From an uncultured Bacillus sp. (GTDB lineage Bacteria; Bacillota; Bacilli; Bacillales; Cytobacillaceae): a stretch of DNA of 12,756 nucleotides. Below are positions 1 to 6,032 of the stretch, in pieces. A model generated the notes under the pieces. That model was not told where the DNA came from. It searched no databases and saw only the letters and a program-made list of their open reading frames with translations. Position 1 is the first letter of the stretch; the number at the start of each line of letters is the position of its first letter. The DNA is taken from assembly GCA_937894355.1 (NCBI GenBank), contig CALCRD010000475.1, forward strand, positions 1 to 12,756, written 5' to 3'. A program made the translations under genes and the position numbers.

Positions 1-56
1 CTCCCCTGCCCCGTACTCCCGCAGGAGTCTTCGTGCCTTCCGCTCCAATCAACATG
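1..56 (-). repeat. Partial Bacillus-type dispersed intergenic repeat
   Basis: Read on the minus strand, this stretch contains the words TTGATTGGAGCGGAAGG, ACGAAGACTCCTGCGGGA and GCAGGGGAG. From memory these belong to a GC-rich intergenic repeat scattered through many Bacillus genomes. The element runs off the left edge of the window, so its full length is not visible. It is much richer in GC than the flanking AT-rich DNA and has no reading frame. It lies downstream of the leftward membrane-protein gene. Confidence 0.6.
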
Positions 57-93
57 CGTAAAAACCTAAATCAACATTATTCTTTAATAGAGT

Positions 94-1347
94 TTATTTT
101 TTTATTACACTAGCGACTATGCCACAAAAGATTATTACTGATAGGCAAAGTAAAGTTTGTCCGGATAAATATAACAGCTGGATTTTAAAGCTTAATCCAA
201 TGGAGATAAGGATTCCTGAGCCTACCAATGCTCCGAACAAGGGAACAGCAATGCGATCATTCATCATGTCTTTCAGTGACGGTACTGCTTTTTTACCAAT
301 TTCCTGACTGTATTTATGTGTCCACCACAGGAATGGAACAATTTTATAAAGATAACCAATAATGCTAAAGGCAATCCATGATAATAAATACAGAAATAAT
401 AATGGTCCAGCAGCATTTTCAAAAGTGTTACTAAGTACAAATATTACGGCTAAAAGATGAAGCAAAAGGCCGAAACAAATCCCTAAAAGGGCAAATTGAA
501 ACGGCTTATCTAATTTTTTCTTCACTCGCTTTTTAACTATCATTGACATATGCCATGCAAAAAGTGAAAAGCCTACTGCTAGAAGCAGAATCCCTAATGT
601 TAAAATTAATGAATGGTCAACAATAAAACCGATAAGGGTTACGATTAAGCCTGCTAAGTAACTAAAATAAACATATTTTGCAAGAGCCATGGAATAACCG
701 TGTGCTAGAGAAAACATTGGCACCATTTTATAAGAAAATCCGAAAATTAATAAGGTAAACCAGCCAACTACTCCCAAAAGTAGGTGACTTTTAAAGATAT
801 CTAGATAGTATTGGGATGCAAAGCCTGTGTTCATGCTTATTACCATGATTATTCCGAGGGAAATGGTCGCAAATAAGCACAATAATGCGGTCCCAACAAA
901 GGCTGTTAATATGTTTGGCTTTGCTTGTTTTCGTAAAGTCATTACCATTTGAAAAATGAACATGAGAATTCCGAGCAAGGTAATTAATCCCGGAATTAAA
1001 GCAGTACTAGGTGCGACATATAGAGCTACGGAAAACCAAATCACCCCAATCGCAAAAGTGGCAAATTGGACAAAGCCAAATGCCTCATTCCAAATCGGCG
1101 TTAAAAAGGCAACTGGTACCAGCTGATACATTGATCCCATGGCAACAGTTAATGCCCATCCTAAAATGAATAAATGGGCCGCTGACCAGACGCCAGGAAC
1201 TCTAAAAACGCCATTGCTTAGCATTTCACTATTTACTAACAGCAATATTTGCGATGCAATGATAGAAAGGATACTTAAAAAGATAAATGAAAAAGGTAAT
1301 TTAATATTTGTTTCATTTCCTGAAGCTTGTGGAAAAATGATCATCAC
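94..1347 (-). CDS. Polytopic membrane protein, heme-copper oxidase subunit I-like / NnrS-like
   Basis: A 417-residue, strongly hydrophobic protein with about 11-12 predicted membrane helices and no signal peptide. It carries a motif of the form H-x5-GW-x6-GxxYxxVP: H58/GW63-64 to P78, again at H188/GW195-196 to P210, and degenerate at W324/G331 to P338 without the histidine. Such histidine-led helices recall CcoN/NorB and NnrS heme proteins, but the canonical HCO set (HPxxY, HH, HxH) is absent, so it is not a functional oxidase subunit I. Other membrane histidines are H216, H245, H266, H297 and H344. It is last in a three-gene operon, 5 nt after the DUF2249 gene, starting GTG-ATG with a weak RBS, so translational coupling is likely. 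Context with qNOR suggests a role in NO or heme handling; this is inference. The family name is tentative. Confidence 0.75.
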   Translation of the reverse strand: MMIIFPQASGNETNIKLPFSFIFLSILSIIASQILLLVNSEMLSNGVFRVPGVWSAAHLFILGWALTVAMGSMYQLVPVAFLTPIWNEAFGFVQFATFAIGVIWFSVALYVAPSTALIPGLITLLGILMFIFQMVMTLRKQAKPNILTAFVGTALLCLFATISLGIIMVISMNTGFASQYYLDIFKSHLLLGVVGWFTLLIFGFSYKMVPMFSLAHGYSMALAKYVYFSYLAGLIVTLIGFIVDHSLILTLGILLLAVGFSLFAWHMSMIVKKRVKKKLDKPFQFALLGICFGLLLHLLAVIFVLSNTFENAAGPLLFLYLLSWIAFSIIGYLYKIVPFLWWTHKYSQEIGKKAVPSLKDMMNDRIAVPLFGALVGSGILISIGLSFKIQLLYLSGQTLLCLSVIIFCGIVASVIKK

Positions 1348-1352
1348 CTGCT

Positions 1353-1559
1353 TTATCGGAAGATTTCAATTTTAAAGCTCCCGTCATTTTGCTGCTCCGT
1401 TGTATATCGATATCCTTGCTCATCTAGCTGTTCAAATAAAAACATCGGTCGGCGATCATTAATAATTGTTAATGTTTCTTGCTCACCAAGTGTTTCAAGT
1501 GCAGCTAGTGTCCGCATCATTGGTTGTGGTGGCTCTAATCCCCGATTATCAAGAATCAA
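1353..1559 (-). CDS. DUF2249 family protein with TusA-like fold, cysteine lost
   Basis: A 68-residue soluble protein. Residues 3-17 read LDNRGLEPPQPMMRT, very close to the TusA/SirA motif LDxRGLxCPxP, but the sulfur-carrying cysteine is replaced by proline (PPQP). Residues 33-37 (INDRR) and a final beta strand fit DUF2249. There is no cysteine anywhere, so persulfide transfer as in TusA is excluded. The start is TTG at 1559, with a perfect AGGAGGG at 1566-1572 on the minus strand and a 6-nt spacer; no ATG fits. It is second in the leftward operon, 85 nt after the first DUF2249 gene and 5 nt before the membrane-protein gene. DUF2249 proteins often occur near denitrification and NO genes, but their biochemical role is not established. 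Confidence 0.85.
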   Translation of the reverse strand: MILDNRGLEPPQPMMRTLAALETLGEQETLTIINDRRPMFLFEQLDEQGYRYTTEQQNDGSFKIEIFR

Positions 1560-1644
1560 TATAATCCCTCCTAAATTTGTTTATCTCATCAATTTGAGCC
1601 ATGTAACGAACGATAACGGCCTGTTAACTCATATGAGAAGTAAG

Positions 1645-1878
1645 TTAGGATTTTTTTGTGAAAGTGACCTTCCAGTGCTTTTTCTCTATTTCTTCTGTTT
1701 CATGTTCAAAGCCTTTGGCCTTCAACACTGCAAATAATGGAACGGGTTTAAAAGGGGCGTGGAGGATAAAAATATCTTGCGCTTTTAAATCAGCGATAGC
1801 TTCCATTATTTTTTGAAATGGCTCCAACTTATTATTTAAATCCTCACGAACGTCCAATTCTACAACTTTACCATCCAT
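1645..1878 (-). CDS. DUF2249 family protein, first gene of leftward operon
   Basis: A 77-residue soluble protein beginning MDGKVVELDVRED. It has the DUF2249 pattern: an N-terminal LDVR strand, a helix with P23 region (PFQKIMEAI), the segment HAPFKPVPLFAVL in place of the usual NDHxPxPL, and a charged C-terminal strand. It has no cysteine. A longer reading from GTG at 1887 would place the start inside the GGAG ribosome binding site. ATG at 1878 has GGAG with an 8-nt spacer and is preferred. It is the promoter-proximal gene of the operon, and the FNR-type promoter lies about 33-80 nt upstream. The function is unknown; the context suggests a role in anaerobic or NO metabolism. Confidence 0.85.
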   Translation of the reverse strand: MDGKVVELDVREDLNNKLEPFQKIMEAIADLKAQDIFILHAPFKPVPLFAVLKAKGFEHETEEIEKKHWKVTFTKKS

Positions 1879-1910
1879 CGATATCACTCCAATTAAATTA
1901 TTTGTATGTT

Positions 1911-1960
1911 TAATCTAATGATAATAATTTTCATTGAGCTATAGAGTGATAAATATCACA
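1911..1960 (-). promoter_or_regulatory. FNR-type class II promoter of the DUF2249/membrane-protein operon
   Basis: The palindrome AGTGA-TAAATA-TCACA (1945-1960) matches the CRP/Bacillus-Fnr pattern TGTGA-N6-TCACA in 9 of 10 fixed positions. On the minus strand a TATCAT hexamer (1923-1918) is a good -10 and predicts a start at about 1911. That puts the box centre (1952.5) at -41.5, the standard position for class II activation. Anaerobic activation by Fnr is therefore likely. The start site itself is predicted, not seen. Confidence 0.7.
1919..1933. promoter_or_regulatory. Fur-like box overlapping the -10
   Basis: TGATAAT-A-ATTTTCA matches the 7-1-7 Fur/PerR-family consensus TGATAATNATTATCA with one mismatch. 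It overlaps the predicted -10 of the leftward operon, so binding would block the promoter. Together with the adjacent FNR box this suggests repression when iron is replete. PerR or another Fur-family protein is an alternative reader. Confidence 0.5.
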
Positions 1961-2164
1961 ACTAATAAAAATATTTCCCCGATGGTTGTTATTGTTTCCA
2001 AAAAAAAAGATTTATCCCGTAATAATCGGGTATGGCATTTACTTAAAAGGTCAAATTTTTTTTATTCTAATTTATTGGTCACCTGAATTATCCGTAACTA
2101 GTGAACGCAGCAGCTGCAATCATGATTAAAGGGATGGAAAATATCGGGAAGTGCAGGAAACGAT

Positions 2165-2872
2165 GTGCAAAAGCCAGATTGTGTCCGAAGTGGTGTGGAC
2201 TTCGGACTGTGGAGGTGCCAAAAAGCTGGATTGTGTCCGAAGTAGTGAGAACTTCGGACAGTGGAGAGCCAAAGAGACCGGATTGTGTCCGAAGTTGAGT
2301 AAACTTCGGACAAGGTAGAGCCGAAAAGCCGAGATTGTGTCCGAAGTAGTGAGAACTTCGGACAGTGGAGAGCCAAAGAGACCGGATTGTGTCCGAAGTT
2401 GAGTAAACTTCGGACAAGGTAGAGCCGAAAAGCCGAGATTGTGTCCGAAGTAGTGAGAACTTCGGACAGTGGAGAGCCCAAAAGCCGGGATTGTGTCCGA
2501 AGTTGAGTGAACTTCGGACAAGGGAGAGCCAAAAAGCCAGATTGTGTCCGAAGTTGTGGAAACTTCGGACAAGGTAGAGCCAAAAAGCCGAGATTGTGTC
2601 CGAAGTAGTGAGAACTTCGGACAGCGGAAAGCCGAAAAGCCGAGATTGTGTCCGAAGTTGAGTGAACTTCGGACAAGGGAGAGCCAAAAAGCCGAGATTG
2701 TGTCCGAAGTAGTGAGAACTTCGGACAGCGGAAAGCCGAAAAGCCGAGATTGTGTCCGAAGTTGAGTGAACTTCGGACAAGGGAGAGCCAAAAAGCCGAG
2801 ATTGTGTCCAAAGTTGTCCGGACTACGGACAAGTGTAAGGCCAAAAAGCCCAGATAGAGTCCGAAGAATTAA
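2165..2872. repeat. Tandem array of 52-bp hairpin units (13 plus a half unit)
   Basis: Each unit has a 10-bp inverted repeat TGTCCGAAGT-N7-ACTTCGGACA followed by a conserved linker of about 25 nt (type gtggagagccaaaaagcc). The GTCC of successive units begins at 2183, 2235, 2287, 2339, 2391, 2443, 2495, 2546, 2598, 2650, 2702, 2754, 2806 and 2859. The period is 52 with one 51 and one 53. The first unit is slightly and the thirteenth strongly degenerate, and the fourteenth is only a left arm. Loops mostly alternate AGTGAGA and TGAGTRA, so the real repeat is a 104-bp dimer. Units 2-3 equal 4-5, and 9-10 equal 11-12, exactly. Because 52 is 1 modulo 3, all frames of a strand are linked and long open frames appear on both; I regard these as artefacts. 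It fills the gap between the two divergent transcription units. Confidence 0.95.
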
Positions 2873-2900
2873 TGTAGGGTTCTGTGCCGCTAGGTGGGGT

Positions 2901-2949
2901 GTGTGAATTATCACACCTTTAAGATGAGCCAACTCACAAATTTGTCACA
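2901..2949 (+). promoter_or_regulatory. Operator region upstream of the NO reductase gene
   Basis: Two elements are seen. First, a perfect palindrome GTGTGA-ATTA-TCACAC (2901-2916), which resembles a CRP/FNR site but has a 4-nt instead of a 6-nt centre. Second, a direct repeat of TCACA at 2934 and 2945, exactly 11 bp apart, as bound by OmpR-type regulators such as ResD. A possible -10 TAAAAT (2960-2965) gives a start near 2972 and puts the palindrome at about -63, a class I-like position. No convincing -35 was found. The regulators are inferred. Confidence 0.5.
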
Positions 2950-3002
2950 AAAAAGTGTCTAAAATAGGAAAAGTGAAAAATTCCAGAAAGGAGTTGTGAA
3001 GG

Positions 3003-5357
3003 ATGGAGATTAATCGAATAACCCCAACAGTGAAAAAAGCGAAAAACGCACTGTTAAAATCCATCCTTATTACAACATGTATTTTAAGTTTCACCGTATT
3101 ACTAGTAGGAGGTTTTTGGATTTTTAAAGATATGGCTCCAAGACCAGTAGAGATAACTGATTCCAATGGTGAGGTTATTTTTACTAAAGAAACAATCATG
3201 GGTGGTCAAGCTGTTTTCCAAAAATATGGCTTAATGGATTATGGAACAGTGTTAGGACATGGTTCATATATGGGTCCTGATTATACTGCTGAGGCGTTAG
3301 AGGTATATACAAAAGGCATGCAGGACTTTAAGGCTAATGTGCAGTATGGCAAGGATTTTGGCGAACTAGCGAAAGGGGATAAAACGCTGATTCGTGAAAA
3401 TGTTATTGAGGAAATGCGCGAAAACCGTTATGAAGAGGATAAAGATACGTTAGTATTAACGGACGCTCAGGTCTTTGGTGTAGTAAAAGTAAGAGAGTAT
3501 TACCAGAAAGTATTTACTGAAGGGGACGGCTGGGGTCTAAAGGCCAACCTAATTCAAGAGGAGCATATGCCAGAGGGCGACCGCTCGTGGGTGTCAAAGG
3601 GAGATCAAGTTGAGCAGATTTCTAATTTTTTCTTTTGGACAGCTTGGTTGTCAAGTACAGAGCGAGTGGATGACGATATTACATATACTAACAACTGGCC
3701 TTATTATGAAGAAGCAGGCAATGAAATGTCTTTCTCAGCCATTTTGTGGAGTGGAGTTAGCGTTACTGTGTTGATTCTGTTCATTGGTATTATATTATTC
3801 GTGTTTTATCGCTATCATCTTGGGATGCAAGAAGCATATACACCTGGAAACTTCCCGCGAATTCAGTTAATGAAGCTACCAGTCACAAATTCTCAAATTA
3901 AATCGGGGAAGTATTTTGTTATTGTATCGGCATTGTTCTTTATTCAAGCCATGTTCGGTGCCCTGTTAGCCCATTATTATATCGAACCAGACAGCTTTTT
4001 CGGAATGAAATGGGTATATGATATTTTACCTTTCAATATTGCTAAAGGATATCATTTGCAGTTAGCCATTTTTTGGATTGCCACAGCTTGGTTAGGAATG
4101 GGAATTTTCATTGCACCACTTGTTGGTGGTCATGAACCAAAACGTCAAGGTCTATTAGTTGATATTTTATTCTGGGCGTTGGTTATTCTTGTGGGTGGAA
4201 GTATGGTGGGTCAATGGCTTGGCGCAAATGGTTACTTAGGGAATAATTGGTTCCTACTTGGTCACCAAGGTTGGGAATACTTAGAATTAGGACGTATTTG
4301 GCAAGTAATTCTAGCAGTCGGTATGATTATCTGGTTATTTATAGTTTATCGGGGAATTAGAAGCGGATTAAAACGTGAAACAGATAAAGGTGGTTTAATC
4401 CATTTATTGTTTTATGCAGCGATTGCTGTTCCGTTTTTCTATCTATTTGCATTTTTAATTAATCCTGGAACACATTTTACATTTGCCGATTTTTGGCGCT
4501 GGTGGATTATTCATTTATGGGTAGAAGGAATTTTTGAAGTATTTGCGGTGGTCGTAATTGGATTCTTACTAGTACAAATGAATCTTGTTACTAAAAAATC
4601 AACTGTAAAGGCCCTTTATTTCCAACTTATCTTGTTGTTGGGAAGTGGAGTAATCGGCATTGGGCACCATTACTACTATAATGGATCCTCGGAGGCTTGG
4701 ATTGCCCTTGGAGCAGTATTTTCGGCATTAGAGGTCATTCCACTAACTTTATTAATTTTAGAAGCTTATGAACAATATAAGATGATGCGTGACGGTGGGG
4801 TTGACTTCCCTTATAAGGGTACCTTCTGGTTCTTAATTTCTGTAGCAATTTGGAACTTAGTAGGGGCAGGGGTGCTTGGATTCTTAATCAATCTTCCTGC
4901 TGTCAGTTATTTAGAGCACGGACAGTTCTTAACACCAGCGCATGGACATGGTGCCATGATGGGCGTATACGGAATGTTTGCATGTGCCGTTTTAATTTAC
5001 TCTTTAAGAAATATTGTTAAGCCAGAGAAATGGAATGATAAGTGGGTAAAATTCTCATGCGTAATGCTAAATATTGGATTAGCAGGCATGATATTAATCA
5101 CCTTGCTTCCAGTAGGATTAATGCAATTAAAAACAGCTTATGACAGTGGTTATGCTTCTTCACGTGCTGCTTCATTCTTACAGCAGGAAACTGTTGTAAA
5201 TCTATTAACGATTCGAGCGATTCCAGATACTATTTTCTTAGTAGGTGTTGCCGTGTTATTGATTTTCTGTGTTAAAGCATTATTCAATTTACGCGGAATT
5301 ACCCATAAAGAAAACGAGCCATTACCGGTAAAAGATTTAGCAGCCGATGACGAGTAG
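3003..5357 (+). CDS. norB: Quinol-dependent nitric oxide reductase (qNOR), single subunit
   Basis: A 784-residue membrane enzyme reducing 2 NO to N2O with electrons from the quinol pool. An N-terminal helix (about 20-42) and an outside domain (about 45-240), the cytochrome-c-like fusion typical of qNOR but lacking a heme c CxxCH, precede a 12-helix NorB core. Visible ligands are H351 (low-spin heme b), H504 with E508 and E512 (HLWVEGIFE), H555-H556 (FeB), E577, and H647/H649 in HGHG (heme b3 and b). The length is normal for qNOR. The start is ATG 3003 with AAAGGAG at 2987-2993 and a 9-nt spacer. It stands alone with no accessory norQ/D and no CuA subunit, so it is qNOR rather than qCuANOR. 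It probably serves denitrification or NO detoxification. The symbol norZ is also used. Confidence 0.97.
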   Translation: MEINRITPTVKKAKNALLKSILITTCILSFTVLLVGGFWIFKDMAPRPVEITDSNGEVIFTKETIMGGQAVFQKYGLMDYGTVLGHGSYMGPDYTAEALEVYTKGMQDFKANVQYGKDFGELAKGDKTLIRENVIEEMRENRYEEDKDTLVLTDAQVFGVVKVREYYQKVFTEGDGWGLKANLIQEEHMPEGDRSWVSKGDQVEQISNFFFWTAWLSSTERVDDDITYTNNWPYYEEAGNEMSFSAILWSGVSVTVLILFIGIILFVFYRYHLGMQEAYTPGNFPRIQLMKLPVTNSQIKSGKYFVIVSALFFIQAMFGALLAHYYIEPDSFFGMKWVYDILPFNIAKGYHLQLAIFWIATAWLGMGIFIAPLVGGHEPKRQGLLVDILFWALVILVGGSMVGQWLGANGYLGNNWFLLGHQGWEYLELGRIWQVILAVGMIIWLFIVYRGIRSGLKRETDKGGLIHLLFYAAIAVPFFYLFAFLINPGTHFTFADFWRWWIIHLWVEGIFEVFAVVVIGFLLVQMNLVTKKSTVKALYFQLILLLGSGVIGIGHHYYYNGSSEAWIALGAVFSALEVIPLTLLILEAYEQYKMMRDGGVDFPYKGTFWFLISVAIWNLVGAGVLGFLINLPAVSYLEHGQFLTPAHGHGAMMGVYGMFACAVLIYSLRNIVKPEKWNDKWVKFSCVMLNIGLAGMILITLLPVGLMQLKTAYDSGYASSRAASFLQQETVVNLLTIRAIPDTIFLVGVAVLLIFCVKALFNLRGITHKENEPLPVKDLAADDE

Positions 5358-5429
5358 TAGTAGCTAGATTGACTGAGGGATTTAATTTTAGGCAATAAGA
5401 AAAATAAGCGAATAAATACACAAACTCCG

Positions 5430-5479
5430 TGTGATATGCTTCACTAAAATCAAATGGCTTTAAAACTATAATTAACTTG
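5430..5479 (+). promoter_or_regulatory. FNR-type class II promoter of the third DUF2249 gene
   Basis: TGTGA-TATGCT-TCACT (5430-5445) matches TGTGA-N6-TCACA in 9 of 10 positions. A perfect -10 TATAAT lies at 5467-5472 and predicts a start at G5479. The box centre (5437.5) is then at -41.5, with no recognisable -35, as expected of an activator-dependent class II promoter. The gene therefore need not rely on read-through from norB. Confidence 0.75.
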
Positions 5480-5515
5480 TAAACAAAAAACAATAAAACT
5501 CAAGGAGTGAAACAA

Positions 5516-5749
5516 ATGCCAACATTTGCAGTAACAGTTAATGTACCAGATTTTCCACCACGTGAAAAACATCCAACAATTTTCAATGCTTTTGAAAGTC
5601 TAAAGAGTGGAGAGTTCATGCAGATTGTAAATGATCATGATCCTAGACCTCTACAATATCAATTTATGATGGAACATGCTGAGCAATTTACTTGGGAATA
5701 CCTTGAAGAAGGTCCAGATGTATGGCGAGTTTCAATCGGTAAAAAGTAA
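5516..5749 (+). CDS. DUF2249 family protein downstream of qNOR
   Basis: A 77-residue soluble protein with the classic DUF2249 sequence: VNVPDFPPREKHPTIFNAF, then GEFMQIVNDHDPRPLQYQF (residues 32-50), then a FTWEYLEEGPDVWRVSI C-terminal strand pair. NDHDPRPL is the family hallmark and contains the conserved His-Asp. There is no cysteine. A GTG at 5507 is in frame but lies within the ribosome binding site AAGGAG (5502-5507). ATG at 5516, with an 8-nt spacer, is the better start. It has its own FNR-type promoter 158 nt after norB ends, which links it to low-oxygen or NO conditions. Its function is not known; it may bind metal or a partner respiratory protein (inference). Confidence 0.9.
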   Translation: MPTFAVTVNVPDFPPREKHPTIFNAFESLKSGEFMQIVNDHDPRPLQYQFMMEHAEQFTWEYLEEGPDVWRVSIGKK

Positions 5750-5751
5750 AA

Positions 5752-5958
5752 AAGAAAAGCGGAAGCGACCGTTCAGCGGCGTATGGACTGGAGTCAGGCG
5801 ACTGAGATAAAGGAAACACGAAGTGCGGTTTTCACTTCGATGTTGACTAATCGTAGGGAGGCGGACGGAAGTCCACTAGACGATGGTCGCTGGAGCTAGC
5901 CAAAAGAAAAGCGAAAGCGCCGCTGGAGCTAGCCAAACGAAAAACGAAAGCGCCTTGG
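5752..5958. repeat. Bacillus-type intergenic repeat with a duplicated 33-bp unit
   Basis: A GC-richer non-coding stretch. It begins with AAAAGCGGAAGCG and ends with two tandem 33-bp units (5888-5920, 5921-5953; 31 of 33 identical), each CGCTGGAGCTAGCC followed by a GAAAAGCGAAAGCGC-like tail. I recognise these words from dispersed intergenic repeats of Bacillaceae. Inside is a 7-bp hairpin CGAAGTG/CACTTCG (5819-5839). No reading frame is supported. It separates the third DUF2249 gene from the shared terminator. Confidence 0.7.
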
Positions 5959-5980
5959 ATAGTTTTCCTTTAACAATATA

Positions 5981-6014
5981 AAAAACGCTTTGGAGGAAAC
6001 TCCAAAGCGTTTTT
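5981..6014. terminator. Bidirectional rho-independent terminator
   Basis: A perfect 15-bp stem AAAAACGCTTTGGAG / CTCCAAAGCGTTTTT with a GAAA loop. It has T-runs on both strands, so it can end the rightward DUF2249 transcript and the leftward oxidase operon, whose last stop lies about 19 nt away. Confidence 0.95.
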
Positions 6015-6032
6015 CTTTTTAACTAATATTTT

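Noticed and set aside
2000..2030. Terminator on the minus strand (CCCG/CGGG stem near a run of T)
   Set aside because: The stem is only 4 bp with a 7-nt loop, and the T-run starts several bases away.
2101..2180. Remnant of a membrane protein C-terminus on the minus strand (PLIMIAAAAF)
   Set aside because: Only about 25 residues of hydrophobic sequence and no family recognised; too short to call a pseudogene.
2165..2872. CRISPR array
   Set aside because: The segments between the palindromes are nearly identical to each other, so there are no unique spacers, and no cas genes are nearby.
2088..2932. Long open frames (230-268 codons) on the minus strand across the hairpin array, and shorter ones on the plus strand
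   Set aside because: The 52-bp period shifts frame by one each unit, so one stop-free strand opens all three frames at once. There is no ribosome binding site or recognisable domain, and the translated repeat is simply the hairpin read over and over.
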